Shown: positions 1 through 9,680, counted from the first letter of the stretch. The stretch is 64,000 nt of DNA from Shewanella decolorationis S12 (GCF_000485795.1 NZ_AXZL01000076.1:583895-647894), one strand, 5' to 3'. The notes: generated by a model from the sequence alone, not told the origin. A program made the numbers and translations.

Positions 1-1
1 G

Positions 2-1408
2 GACTTTGACGGCATGGTCGAACCTAAGGGCGTATTCCTTTCCCGCTCTAAGTTCCCCTACGAAAAAACCTCTGAGTACCGCCGTAAAATCGAGGCAGGA
101 GAGTCGCCCTATCCGTCGAAGGAGCCTTGGTTCCCCATCTCATCGCCCCTGCTGGGCGAACATTTAACCGCGGCGGTGCATGGTTATCCCTATCGACTCA
201 AGGCGTGGATCAACCATATGGGTAACCCGATTTATGGTCAGGCAGGACTCGGCGAAGCCATTGGTGAACAATTAAAAGATCCCAAAGTATTGCCGCTATT
301 TATCAGCATCGACAGCTTTATCAATGAGACCTCGGCGCTGTCGGACTACATAGTCCCCGACACCTTAACCTATGAATCTTGGGGCTGGAGCGCCGCATGG
401 CATGGCACGCTCACCAAAGAGGCTACCGGGCGCTGGCCGATTGTCGAGCCGAGGGTAGCCAAAACCGCTGACGGCGATGTGATTTGTATGGAATCTTTCC
501 TTAGCCAAGTGGCGATAAAACTCAATCTGCCCGGCTTTGGTGACAATGCGGTCAAGGCCGCCGATGGCAGTCTGCATCCTCTTAGCCGCGCGGCTGACTT
601 TTCGCTCTATGGCGCGGCAAACGTGGCCTACCTAGGTAAACCCGTTGCCGATATCAATGCCGAGGATATCTACTTCAGTGGGGTTGGGCGCATTCAAGCG
701 GAACTGAATGCCAGACTCAAACCCGAAGAAGTCAAAAAAGTCAGTTACTTATTTGCCCGTGGCGGCCGCTTTGAAAATATCAGTGCAGGCCGTGACGAAG
801 CGGGTAACCCCAGCAAGGTTTGGCCAAAACCCTTAATGCTGTGGAACCCAGAGGTGGGCAGTCGGCGCAACAGTTTAAGTGGTGAATATATGAGTGGCTG
901 TCCACGGCGTTATCACCCTGCACTCGCCAACGGCACGCCCTTAGAGCAAGCATTCGATAAGTCACAATGGCCGCTGCTGATCAGCAGTTATAAGTCGCAC
1001 ACCATGAGTTCGATGAGCATAGGTTCGGACCGTTTACGCCAAGTGCACCCCAATAATCCGGTGCGCATCAATGAGCAAACTGCCACCCGTTTTGGCATTA
1101 AAACCGGAGATACGGTTAAGATCAGCACGCCTAATGGCAGTGTGGTGGCTTTAGTGGAATGTGTGGCGGGCGTGCATCCCGACTGCATTGCCATCGAGCA
1201 CGGCTATGGCCATAAGGAACTCGGTGCACGGGATATAGTTATCGATGATAAGAAGATCGCTGCCAATCCGCTGATCCTCGTCGGAGTCAATATGAACGAC
1301 TTAAATCTGTTCGACCCAAGCCGCCATGGTCGCTACCCTTTGGTGGACTGGGCCAGCGGCGCATCGGCGCGGCAAGGACTGCCCGCCAAAATCGAAAAAA
1401 TAGGTTAA
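2..1408 (+). CDS. ttrA: Tetrathionate reductase-type molybdopterin oxidoreductase, catalytic subunit (3' part only)
   Basis: This is the C-terminal half of a DMSO-reductase-superfamily molybdoenzyme. The frame is open to the window edge, so the start, the signal peptide and the Fe-S region lie upstream. About 469 residues are visible, against roughly 1000 for a whole TtrA. The segment near residue 90-120 (ETSALSDYIVPDT) and the last ~120 residues, a molydop-binding domain (VRINEQTATRFGIKTGD), match the cofactor-binding half of the family. TtrA-type enzymes reduce tetrathionate to thiosulfate in the periplasm, with an Fe-S subunit and a membrane quinol oxidase. No further ttr gene follows, so it is probably last in its operon. 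Assignment to tetrathionate rather than arsenate or polysulfide rests on overall resemblance only. Confidence 0.68.
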   Translation, partial: DFDGMVEPKGVFLSRSKFPYEKTSEYRRKIEAGESPYPSKEPWFPISSPLLGEHLTAAVHGYPYRLKAWINHMGNPIYGQAGLGEAIGEQLKDPKVLPLFISIDSFINETSALSDYIVPDTLTYESWGWSAAWHGTLTKEATGRWPIVEPRVAKTADGDVICMESFLSQVAIKLNLPGFGDNAVKAADGSLHPLSRAADFSLYGAANVAYLGKPVADINAEDIYFSGVGRIQAELNARLKPEEVKKVSYLFARGGRFENISAGRDEAGNPSKVWPKPLMLWNPEVGSRRNSLSGEYMSGCPRRYHPALANGTPLEQAFDKSQWPLLISSYKSHTMSSMSIGSDRLRQVHPNNPVRINEQTATRFGIKTGDTVKISTPNGSVVALVECVAGVHPDCIAIEHGYGHKELGARDIVIDDKKIAANPLILVGVNMNDLNLFDPSRHGRYPLVDWASGASARQGLPAKIEKIG

Positions 1409-1438
1409 CTCACACCCCGTAACTCAGGGACCAAGGAG

Positions 1439-1462
1439 TAAGGTAACAAGGAGGTTACCTTA
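1439..1462. terminator. Hairpin after the molybdoenzyme gene
   Basis: Perfect 9-bp inverted repeat (TAAGGTAAC / GTTACCTTA) with a 6-nt AAGGAG loop, 30 nt after the stop codon. There is no T-tract behind it, so intrinsic termination is uncertain; it may be a 3'-end stabilising or factor-dependent site. Confidence 0.4.
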
Positions 1463-1667
1463 GTATCCCACTTCATTTGCTTACTTTTTGCAGGATAAGT
1501 GATCTTACTGAACGGTTTTTTAGTATTGAGCTTGCTCAAGAAATGATGCACAAATCCAGCAGCAACTTAAATCACAGCTATATTTAACACTATAATGTGA
1601 CACATATTCTTGCGCCTTAAAAAACATCGCCGTTTCTGAGTTTGCCAAACTCATTAGGAGTACTTTA

Positions 1668-2977
1668 GTGTTTAATTCTTCATTACGTAAAAGCCTCGAG
1701 CTAAGTGAAACTAAACGCAGGGAAGCGCAAGCCACAATTGACTCGATAAAAGACTGTATTGCCACCATCGAATTCTCGCCAGAAGGGCTTATAATCGATG
1801 CTAACTCAATATTTTTAAAAGAAATTGGTTATTCTTTGCAAGAGATTGTTGGCAAACACCATAGATTATTCTGTTCCCCCGAATTAGCCAATTCACCCAG
1901 CTACCAACAGTTTTGGACAAGCCTAAAATCAGGCCAACCCAAAGAAGGTAATTTTCAACGGTTCCGGAAAGATGGCGAAGAAGTCTGGTTAAGGGCAACT
2001 TATTTTCCGATCAAGATGGACGGCAAAGTCATCAAAATTATGAAAATTGCCTCAGACATTACCCAAGATAAACACAAACTCGATGATCAAGCAGCGATTT
2101 TTACAGCCTTAGATCGCGCTCAAGCCGTCATTGAATTTAAACCCGATGGCACTATTTTGCAGGCTAATCCAAAGTTCTTAAAAACCATGGGTTATCAAGC
2201 ATCACAAATTGTCGGCAAGCACCATCGGATGTTTTGTTTCGATACCTTTTATCAGCAAAATCCGCGCTTTTGGGACGAACTCAAACAAGGTAATATCAAA
2301 AAGGCCTATTCGAGCGTAAAAATGCCTATGGGGATTCTGTATGGCTAGAGGCCGTATATAACCCTGTGGTGAATGAAAATGGCAAAGTGATAAAAGTCAT
2401 TAAATTTGCAAGCAATATCACCAAAAGGATCGAACAAAATAAAGCGGTGCGTGAAGCTGCGGATATTGCATTAGAAACCTCGCAACTCACGGTAGAGCAA
2501 GCTATTGAAGGCGTGAAGTTACTCGATGCAACCGTAAATACTTCAAATGCAATCGCCGAGCAAACGGTAAAGACCACAAAATCCATCAATCAACTTAATG
2601 AGCAATCCCAAAGTATTCAAGCAATTGTAGCGACGATTAGCGCTATTGCAGACCAAACCAATCTATTAGCGCTCAATGCTGCAATTGAAGCTGCCCGCGC
2701 AGGAGAACAAGGTCGAGGTTTTGCCGTGGTGGCCGATGAGGTACGTCAGCTTGCCGCAAGAACCAGTAAATCCACCAGTGAAATTGCAGCGGTCGTCGAC
2801 AAAAACAGCCAACTTACTGCAAGTGCCACCAGCATGATGAACGAGGTAGAGCGAATTGCCGAGCAAGGTAAACAACAACTCGTTGAAGTGACCGCTGTGA
2901 TGGGGAATATTCGTACTGGCGCAGAAAATGTGGCAAATACCGTGTCCCAACTGTCGATTGATGAGCAGCATAGTTAG
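1668..2977 (+). pseudogene. PAS-PAS methyl-accepting chemotaxis protein, frameshifted (BdlA-like architecture)
   Basis: A GTG start at 1668 sits 7 nt after AGGAG (1656-1660). Two tandem PAS domains follow (about residues 20-135 and 140-240); both share the signature GKHHR(L/M)FC. No membrane segment is visible. The frame breaks near 2303-2304: the first reading frame stops at 2348, but the second PAS domain continues in another frame from 2306 (LFERKNAYGDSVWLEAVYNP). Adding one G to the GG at 2303-2304 restores it. The downstream frame carries the MCP signalling hairpin (NLLALNAAIEAARAGEQGRG) and ends at 2977. Intact, it would be about 436 residues, like the soluble two-PAS chemoreceptor BdlA that links sensing to biofilm dispersal. 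The lesion is either genuine or a one-base sequencing error. Confidence 0.8.
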
Positions 2978-2991
2978 CATTAAAACGCCTT

Positions 2992-3025
2992 GGTTTGGGA
3001 TCAAGTTCAAGCCTTATCCCAAACC
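2992..3025. terminator. Bidirectional hairpin between convergent genes
   Basis: Perfect 10-bp inverted repeat (GGTTTGGGAT / ATCCCAAACC) with a 14-nt loop, between the chemoreceptor locus (+) and the DUF3581-like gene (-). There is no strong T-run on either side. Confidence 0.45.
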
Positions 3026-3087
3026 ACTCTTTATCCCAAATTATCTCGCCCTAGAGACCTGAGCGATAAAGCGGGCCTCAGACTCAA

Positions 3088-3789
3088 TTAAAACTCGGTT
3101 TTGCGCCCTTCGTAAGCGGCACACATCTGCTGCATTTGCGCCTCTTCGTAGGGGCGCAGGCCGCTCATGACCAAGGTTTTAATTCCGGTACCGACTAAGG
3201 TATCGCCGCTATGCAGTTCAAAGTGCAGCGTCACATCACCGCGCTTGCCATCAATCTTAAGCTCCTGTTGTACAAGCGATAACTTCACTTCCACAAAGTC
3301 GAGACTGGTTAAATCGAATGACATGCTCTCGTAGATCACTAAGGGACGCTCGGGGTTAATCATCACTTGATGCTGCTTCATCAAAGGCATCAAAATATCG
3401 ATAAAATTATGCCCAGAAAATGCCACATAGTTGCGAATAAAGGATTCGGTTTGTGCGTCGCAGCGGCTAATGTCACCTTGACGGCTCACCTGTAAATAAG
3501 TTTTTTCACGGTTATCACAAATAGCAAAACTGTCGCTGACTTGCTCCGGAAATTGTAACTCCACGCCATCACCAACCATGCCAGCAAAGGTAAACTTCAT
3601 ATTCTGGCTTAAACCGTATTGGGTTAAGACGAGGGCAAACAGCAAGTCACCGGGCACACAAAAACGCTTTGCACCGACATCGTGAATAGGATTGAAATCT
3701 TGGGCGATTTTCTTGGCGAAGTCACTGGCTTGTTGTGCAGAAACAGAAATGGATTGATTTTGCTTTGAAAAATACGGCGATAGAAACAT
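3088..3789 (-). CDS. DUF3581-like hotdog-fold protein
   Basis: A 233-residue cytoplasmic protein with no signal or membrane segments. It resembles the DUF3581 proteins found in Shewanella and related Gammaproteobacteria, whose function is not established. Near residues 32-50 it contains DFNPIHDVGAKRFCVPG, which strongly recalls the hydratase signature (D-x-N-P-x-H-x-D) of MaoC-type hotdog enzymes. The C-terminal half (TLHFELHSGDTLVGTGIKTLV) looks like a second hotdog repeat. It may therefore bind or act on acyl thioesters; that is inference. It stands alone, convergent with the chemoreceptor locus, so context gives no pathway. Confidence 0.7.
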   Translation of the reverse strand: MFLSPYFSKQNQSISVSAQQASDFAKKIAQDFNPIHDVGAKRFCVPGDLLFALVLTQYGLSQNMKFTFAGMVGDGVELQFPEQVSDSFAICDNREKTYLQVSRQGDISRCDAQTESFIRNYVAFSGHNFIDILMPLMKQHQVMINPERPLVIYESMSFDLTSLDFVEVKLSLVQQELKIDGKRGDVTLHFELHSGDTLVGTGIKTLVMSGLRPYEEAQMQQMCAAYEGRKTEF

Positions 3790-3879
3790 ATTAACTCGAT
3801 CTTTAATGGCTCAATATTGGGCTAATAACATAATTGTCACGAGTCTACCTCAGTTTTGGTATTTCACTCACCCGATGAC

Positions 3880-4045
3880 TTATACCAATCGTATTAAATA
3901 TCTGTTCATTCAGCGGGAGTTAAACAGGCTTTAGACAAGGCGAAGGCTTGAAGGCATAGTGGCGCTCTGTCGAAAGCCTTAAACGCAGTATTAAGCAACT
4001 AGATACAAGCTATAGTCATGGCACTCAGCCGCACCATGACCATTA
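3880..4045. repeat. Candidate dispersed intergenic repeat
   Basis: This non-coding stretch begins with TATACCAATCGTATTAAATA and continues through a CTGTTCATTCAGCGGGAGTT segment. I associate this kind of sequence with recurrent intergenic elements in Shewanella genomes. No second copy is evident in this window. A GTCATGG / CCATGAC stem at 4015-4041 could end the transcript of the upstream minus-strand gene. Confidence 0.3.
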
Positions 4046-4052
4046 TTTAGGA

Positions 4053-4283
4053 CTAGACTCGCTTAAATTCGCGCTTTAATTGAAAACTCTCGTCGGTCAC
4101 CAGTTGTTCTAACACTTCAACCCGCTCGCGTAATTTATCAAGCTCAATGCGTAACAGTTGGTTTTCGGCCTGAAGCTTATTACTGACGGAATTGCCGCGC
4201 TCGCGGATCTTCATAATCGCGACTGTATATCCGCCCACAATGGCAAAAATAGGGATAAGTAATGCAAGCGTTGCTGTGTTCAT
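4053..4283 (-). CDS. Small membrane/coiled-coil protein, PspB-like
   Basis: A 76-residue protein. I place the start at the ATG at 4281-4283 because AAAGGA lies about 8 nt upstream; a longer frame to 4331 lacks such a site. Residues 3-22 (TATLALLIPIFAIVGGYTVA) form one membrane segment. The rest is charged heptad-like sequence (AENQLLRIELDKLRERVEVL). An N-terminal membrane anchor plus a cytoplasmic coiled coil is the layout of PspB, the phage-shock envelope-stress protein. No pspA or pspC lies nearby, so the role is unproven. Confidence 0.6.
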   Translation of the reverse strand: MNTATLALLIPIFAIVGGYTVAIMKIRERGNSVSNKLQAENQLLRIELDKLRERVEVLEQLVTDESFQLKREFKRV

Positions 4284-4375
4284 AATGCGTCCTTTTGCAA
4301 TCGTTCTATTGGGTTCCAGTATGTGCAACATAACCTAAATGCACCAGTGACAAAAGTCATGATATCCACCCACAT

Positions 4376-4786
4376 TTATTCCTTGTCGAAGCTATCCACC
4401 ACAATCGCCCCCATAGAAGCGGGCATACTAATCACGATAATCCGTTTGATTGAAGTCATAGTGTCGTCAATTAAGGGCAATTTATCGATACACAAGAGCA
4501 CTAAACTGACGACACAAGCACTTATCAAATAGGCAACGATAATCCGAAAAATAAATACCGGTAGGCGGTGACGAATATCCTGTTGAAACACACTCTGATA
4601 AGTAAACACCCCAAGGAACAGCAACGACAAACCCAATAACATCAGTAAATTCAGCAGTGGCAAGGTTTCTCCGAGTTGCCATGCCTCTTCAGAAAATCCA
4701 ATGGGCACCGCGAGCGCAAAGGCTCCAACACATACTTGGATCGCATCTTCGGTATTAAAACGATAGGTCTCAAATTGAAAAGCCAT
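4376..4786 (-). CDS. DUF2391-like integral membrane protein
   Basis: A 136-residue protein with about four hydrophobic helices (roughly residues 16-32, 42-60, 78-100 and 112-130) and a short soluble N-terminus. Size, helix pattern and sequence character resemble the DUF2391 family of putative integral membrane proteins, which has no known function. It lies 92 nt upstream of the PspB-like gene on the same strand, so the two may be co-transcribed. No catalytic motif is visible. Confidence 0.6.
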   Translation of the reverse strand: MAFQFETYRFNTEDAIQVCVGAFALAVPIGFSEEAWQLGETLPLLNLLMLLGLSLLFLGVFTYQSVFQQDIRHRLPVFIFRIIVAYLISACVVSLVLLCIDKLPLIDDTMTSIKRIIVISMPASMGAIVVDSFDKE

Positions 4787-4853
4787 AGATTAATCTCCCT
4801 GTCTTGCCTATGGCTTGAATAAGCCTGTTATCGAGTTATCCCTGTTAACTTAG

Positions 4854-6635
4854 CTACAGGCGGCGCTCTTCAAGGGATTTGAGTCTTTCCTTCGCTTGAG
4901 CGGCATAATCATTTGAAAAACGTTCAGCCAATACGAGACTTTGCTGGTACAGGATTTGTGCACGCTTAGGGTCGGCCTCGCCGCCCTCTCCAGCATCGAG
5001 TAAACTGGCTAATTGAAAATAAGCCTTACCAAGCACATCCTGTTGAATACCTTGTTTTTCACCTTGAGAGGCAACCTTATCAAGCCAATAACGAGCTCTT
5101 AGGGGGTTGCGCTGCGCCGGTTTCAATAAGATATCGGCATATTCTGCGGCAGCATACAAATCCCGCTTGGCGGCAATCTCCCAAAACTCTTGGCTTTGTT
5201 CAAAATCCTCGAGCAAATAATAGTAATCACTGGCAGCGCTAAGGGCCAAAGCGGGATCAGCCTGCACACTCAAACGATAATTGGCTAATGCCGCCGTTGC
5301 ATTATAGTAGGGCGACCAAGGCAATACTTGATAGAGAGCCATCATCCCCATGGCCTCGGGGACACCTTGATTAACTAATACATTTAATTGTTCCCACGCC
5401 TTAACTTCCGCGCTTTTTGCTTCGGCTGTATTCAATTTACCACGCAGGATAACCTCAAGTGGTTGACGAATAAGCTCCAGTTTAGCTTCCATATTTCCAA
5501 GCCTTGCCGCGCGTTGTAGCCAATAGCGGCTCTGCTCCACCTCGCCCGCATAGGCTGCCTGTGATTGCATCCACTGAATAGCAATCAAGTCATCGCCCTC
5601 GGCCGCCTCTCGGTAGAATTTACGCGCTTTTTCTTCATCCTTCGCCAGTGCATAACCTGCCCAATAGATTTGTGCTAACAATCGCTTATCTTCGGCCTTG
5701 GTGCTCGCACTTAAGGTATTGAGCATAGATTCAGGCTTACCATAGGCATAGAGTCGCGCATCCCCGCGTGGATAACGATATTCAGTGCCGTCGGGGTAAT
5801 GCACCGAGATATGGTCAGGCTGACGCCACACATTCACTTGATAGTCGGGCAAAATTTCGGGATTAAACTCCACCCTCAATACAGCATCTTTATCGAAACG
5901 CACCATTTGCGTTGCCGTGCTCGACCATAAACTGCTGGTCGACTGTAAATTACTCTTAAGTTGCACCTCAAAGGCGCTATCTGTTTTGGGGCTGTAGATG
6001 ACCACAGGGTAATAAACGGGATTAAGGCTAAGCGGTAACGCCGAAACCAGATTAGTATCTTCTTCGCTGCCAGCAAGCACAGGCTCGATGGTCAGTTCCT
6101 GGCTCAAATAAAATCCATCGTGGGGCGAGGCTTTGGCCGCCGGTTTACTGGGTGTTAATGGCGGTGACGTCTGTAAATAGTCATCTTTTAATGACTTAAC
6201 CTTTTGCCATATTGGATGACTAGGCACCAAGGTAAGGTCGAGGACTAAATCCTCCAATTGCCAATCGCAATCTCCGCCCCCTTGCAGGGCTAACACAAGG
6301 GAGAATGGTTTAACGACAGCGCCACTTTCAAGTGATTGGCGTAATACCGAACTTTTATTCAGCGTGGCGCGATAGGGATTGGCAATATCGCCATTCGGGA
6401 AACGTATTTCTTTACGGGTACATACAGAGGAAGTGTAGTAACCCACAAGTTCTAGTTGGGTATAAGCGGGTAAAGTCCCACTAATCTCGAAACGCTGCGC
6501 ATTTTTAGGTGGTGTGGTTTGGTCAACAGGTTGTTCAGGCTGCCAAAGGTTATCCCAAAATCCCGCCCAAACGGGTGCAGAGAAAAACGAGCTTACGCAG
6601 AGGCTAAGCCAAACCAGTTTTGAAATCGAACTCAT
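4854..6635 (-). CDS. Periplasmic Sel1/TPR-repeat protein
   Basis: A 593-residue protein with a Sec signal peptide (residues 1-24, ending PVWA). The N-terminal ~300 residues are beta-rich, with a few cysteines, and match no domain I recognise. From about residue 310 the sequence is a run of Sel1-like helical repeats (DKRLLAQIYWAGYALAKDEE, then RYWLQRAARLGNMEAKLELI), continuing to the C-terminus. Sel1 repeats usually mediate protein contacts. The neighbour transcribed ahead of it is an LRR-kinase gene on the same strand, 112 nt away, so the two could act together. The function is unknown. Confidence 0.7.
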   Translation of the reverse strand: MSSISKLVWLSLCVSSFFSAPVWAGFWDNLWQPEQPVDQTTPPKNAQRFEISGTLPAYTQLELVGYYTSSVCTRKEIRFPNGDIANPYRATLNKSSVLRQSLESGAVVKPFSLVLALQGGGDCDWQLEDLVLDLTLVPSHPIWQKVKSLKDDYLQTSPPLTPSKPAAKASPHDGFYLSQELTIEPVLAGSEEDTNLVSALPLSLNPVYYPVVIYSPKTDSAFEVQLKSNLQSTSSLWSSTATQMVRFDKDAVLRVEFNPEILPDYQVNVWRQPDHISVHYPDGTEYRYPRGDARLYAYGKPESMLNTLSASTKAEDKRLLAQIYWAGYALAKDEEKARKFYREAAEGDDLIAIQWMQSQAAYAGEVEQSRYWLQRAARLGNMEAKLELIRQPLEVILRGKLNTAEAKSAEVKAWEQLNVLVNQGVPEAMGMMALYQVLPWSPYYNATAALANYRLSVQADPALALSAASDYYYLLEDFEQSQEFWEIAAKRDLYAAAEYADILLKPAQRNPLRARYWLDKVASQGEKQGIQQDVLGKAYFQLASLLDAGEGGEADPKRAQILYQQSLVLAERFSNDYAAQAKERLKSLEERRL

Positions 6636-6747
6636 AATGCCAGCTCTCCATTGCTGATGAGATTGAGTCGCTCTTGATTAAATATCTCTACATCGGTTTT
6701 CACCAATGGAACCACCCCTCGAGTTTACTCATACCATATGCGCTAAC

Positions 6748-8085
6748 TTAACACAGCGCAGTTAATGTTTTCGCGATATCACTAAACCGTGGACGGCAGG
6801 ATAATTCCGGCTGCATGCAGAGTGCTTTTAACTGTCGCAGTTGAGCGCGCAGCGCTTCATCATTGGCACCAGCAAAGGGTAATAAGTCATCAATCAAACA
6901 GCCTAGGGCCCGCACCTCTATGGCCTGCATGGCATTACGCTCCGATGTAGATAATTTTGCTAAGTTTGAAGCGGCGCCAAAGTCACCGAATAATAGTGAC
7001 ATTTGCTGATTAATCATCATATTGTGCGCATAAACATCCCCATGACTGATATGTTGGGCGTGCATATGCGCTAGGGTGTCAGCCAATTGCAAAGCTATTT
7101 TAGTAATATCTTTCAGGCTGAACTTGGTCCCCGCCTTAAAGGTGTCGCGGGTACAGGTTTCAAGGGAAGGCGGTAAACCTAAGTTATAAAATCCTTGGGG
7201 AATTAGCGACATCACTAGCCCTAGCTGATCCTGTTGGCTGATATGCGCTAATACCTTGATAAGATTGGGATGCTCGCCCGTGGTTAAACAACAATCCAAT
7301 TCATCGGCAGGGTAACCGTCACTGGTCACCTCCCCTTTAAATAGCTTCACTGCAATATGTTCGCTCCCCGTGGCAGCCACCATTGCGGAATTTAACCAAC
7401 GCCCTTGGTAAATAATACCGGAGGCACCTTCACCTAATTTGTCTCCGAGTTCGATGTCCGCTAGTGTCACATTGGGCACACTGGCCACATCGGCATGGGG
7501 ATCGACCAGCGTATGACTAAAGGGATTGCCCGCAAACGCCAGCCAAGTAAGTTTGGGTAGCTTAAACAACCAACTCGGCAACGCGGCTAAGGCATTTGCC
7601 GATAAACGCACTAACTCTAAGTTATGGCATTGGGCCATGGATGCTGGCAGCGAAGTTAAGCGATTGCCCGCTAAGGCTAATTTTTGCAAACGCTGCAACT
7701 GCCCCATACACTCCGGCAAGGCGGTGATTTGGTTATCCGTTAAGATCAACCAGCGAGTGTGCAAGGGCAATGACGCCTCAGGTACCGAATGAATTTGATT
7801 CGCCTTAAAGCCTATCATCTCCAGTTTCGGACACTGGCCTAACACCTCTGGCAGCACTTCAAAGCGGTTATTCGAAGCAAACAAAATCTTCAAATGGGCT
7901 AAGCGAGGTAAATCGTCGGGCAGTGAACTGAGCTGGTTATTGGATAAGTCGAGGATCTCGAGCGTATCGGCTAAATCGAAGATCTCCCGCGGAAACTCGG
8001 TTAAGTTTTCAACCAATTGTAAACGAGTAATCCCTTTTAATTGTCCCGCTTTTAACTGCGCTAACGTCTGCACTCTGTAACCCAC
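6748..8085 (-). CDS. Leucine-rich repeat / protein kinase fusion
   Basis: A 445-residue protein without signal or membrane segments. Residues 20-195 hold about seven leucine-rich repeats (for example LEILDLSNNQLSSLPDDL). Residues ~210-445 form an Hsp90-independent-looking, eukaryotic-like kinase domain: glycine loop GEGASG (218-223), lysine K247 in AVKLF, catalytic loop HGDVYAHNMM (an HGD in place of HRD, with N retained) and a DFG metal motif (FGDFGAAS). The key residues are present, so it may be active. Bacterial LRR kinases are known but their targets mostly are not. It is divergent from mltD and precedes the Sel1-repeat gene on its own strand. Confidence 0.85.
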   Translation of the reverse strand: MGYRVQTLAQLKAGQLKGITRLQLVENLTEFPREIFDLADTLEILDLSNNQLSSLPDDLPRLAHLKILFASNNRFEVLPEVLGQCPKLEMIGFKANQIHSVPEASLPLHTRWLILTDNQITALPECMGQLQRLQKLALAGNRLTSLPASMAQCHNLELVRLSANALAALPSWLFKLPKLTWLAFAGNPFSHTLVDPHADVASVPNVTLADIELGDKLGEGASGIIYQGRWLNSAMVAATGSEHIAVKLFKGEVTSDGYPADELDCCLTTGEHPNLIKVLAHISQQDQLGLVMSLIPQGFYNLGLPPSLETCTRDTFKAGTKFSLKDITKIALQLADTLAHMHAQHISHGDVYAHNMMINQQMSLLFGDFGAASNLAKLSTSERNAMQAIEVRALGCLIDDLLPFAGANDEALRAQLRQLKALCMQPELSCRPRFSDIAKTLTALC

Positions 8086-8241
8086 TACGATGAAAAATCG
8101 CCGCTATGTTAGCCTATTTAGGCGTAAATCTAAATGTGACCTAGGCGGTCAAATTTCCAGCAAAGCTATTCAGAAATACGAAAACAGATTAGCATGTGCC
8201 AAATCATGGAACATCAAGTCATCAAAGATTACAGGATAATC

Positions 8242-9666
8242 ATGCGGAAAACCTTTCGCCAACCCAGTGCATTAGCTGCGCTCGTGGTCGCCATCTTGAC
8301 AGCTCAGCTAAGCGGCTGCGCAACCACTTCGGCGCAAACTTCACCAACGGAATACGCTGCAGCCTTGCCTGAAGCCGAAGGCAATAGTGAAGATACAGCA
8401 CAACCTCAGCATGTTGAAACGAACATTATCGACGAGCGCTACACCGATGTGTGGGAGAAAATCCAACACGCGCGCACTATTGATGTACATGACGATGCCG
8501 AAGTACGCAAACAACGTAACTTTTTCGATGATAAGCAAAAGTTTATGACTCAGGTGACCCAGCGCGCCGAGCCTTTTTTATACTATATAGTCAGCCAGCT
8601 CGAAGCCCGTAATATGCCGCTTGAACTGGCACTCCTGCCAATTGTAGAGAGTGGTTATAACCCGCTTGCCCAGGCAAATGGCCCCGCTGGACTATGGCAA
8701 ATGATCCCTGCCACGGGACGAAACTTTGGCCTAACTATCAACTCAGCCTACGATGGCCGTAAAGATGCACTCGCCTCAACCGATGCCGTACTCGACTACC
8801 TACAACACTTGCACGACACCTTAGGTAACGACTGGATCAACGCGGTTGCAGGCTATAACAGTGGCGAGCTAGTGATCAAAGCCGCTATCGATAGAAACAA
8901 AGCTAAGGGCAAACCCACGGATTTTTGGTCGCTGAATATTCCAGCTCGCCAAGTACAAACCGTGCCTAAGTGGCTCGCCTTTATTCAAATTATCCGCGCG
9001 CCTAGCCATTACAATCTCAAGGTGATGCCGATTGCCAACCGTCCATTTTTGGAGCGTTTACCCGCACCCAATGGCGTTGAAATAAGCCAAATCGCCAATG
9101 CAGCAGGGCTTACTAAAGCGGAGTTTAAAACCTATAACCCAGGTTATCGCCAAAGCGTGATCCCCAGTAAAGGCAAATACCAAATCGCCCTGCCGATTGA
9201 AAACATTGGTCAGTATCAAGAGAATCAGCATAAGCTGTACGCGCAAAAACGTTACGACAGCCAGAGCTATATTGTGAAATCCGGCGATAGCCTAGGCACA
9301 ATTGCCGCGAAATTTGACATTTCAGTCAAAGAGTTAAAGCAGGTAAACAACCTCAGCTCCGATAGAATTAAAATCGGCCAAGAGTTAACCCTGTTAACGC
9401 CAATGAACAGCGAAGATAACGCCTTGACCGAAACGCCAAAACAGAGCAAAGCTCAAACAACGTCTCAATCGGCAAAGACTAAAGCCAGCAGTAAAACCGC
9501 AGATAAGCCAGCGGCGAAAGCCAGCACTTACAAGGTGAAGTCCGGTGACTCGTTAGATAAAATCGCGCGTAAAAACAAAGTGAAACTCGCGGATTTAATG
9601 AAGTGGAACCAGCTGAATGCCAAGAGCATTATTAAGCCTGGCCAAGAGCTAAAACTGTCGGAATAA
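8242..9666 (+). CDS. mltD: Membrane-bound lytic murein transglycosylase D
   Basis: A lipoprotein of about 474 residues that cleaves peptidoglycan glycan strands to 1,6-anhydro products at the outer membrane. I place the start at the ATG at 8242, preceded by AGGA (8233-8236), because it puts the lipobox LSGC (lipidated Cys26) directly after a signal peptide; an upstream in-frame ATG at 8194 is less likely. The SLT domain carries the catalytic glutamate in LPIVESGYNP and the motif GLWQMIPATG. Two LysM peptidoglycan-binding domains follow (SYIVKSGDSL and TYKVKSGDSL), joined by a Ser/Thr/Lys-rich linker. It is monocistronic, with a strong terminator behind it. Confidence 0.95.
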   Translation: MRKTFRQPSALAALVVAILTAQLSGCATTSAQTSPTEYAAALPEAEGNSEDTAQPQHVETNIIDERYTDVWEKIQHARTIDVHDDAEVRKQRNFFDDKQKFMTQVTQRAEPFLYYIVSQLEARNMPLELALLPIVESGYNPLAQANGPAGLWQMIPATGRNFGLTINSAYDGRKDALASTDAVLDYLQHLHDTLGNDWINAVAGYNSGELVIKAAIDRNKAKGKPTDFWSLNIPARQVQTVPKWLAFIQIIRAPSHYNLKVMPIANRPFLERLPAPNGVEISQIANAAGLTKAEFKTYNPGYRQSVIPSKGKYQIALPIENIGQYQENQHKLYAQKRYDSQSYIVKSGDSLGTIAAKFDISVKELKQVNNLSSDRIKIGQELTLLTPMNSEDNALTETPKQSKAQTTSQSAKTKASSKTADKPAAKASTYKVKSGDSLDKIARKNKVKLADLMKWNQLNAKSIIKPGQELKLSE

Positions 9667-9680
9667 CGCCGCATAATACG

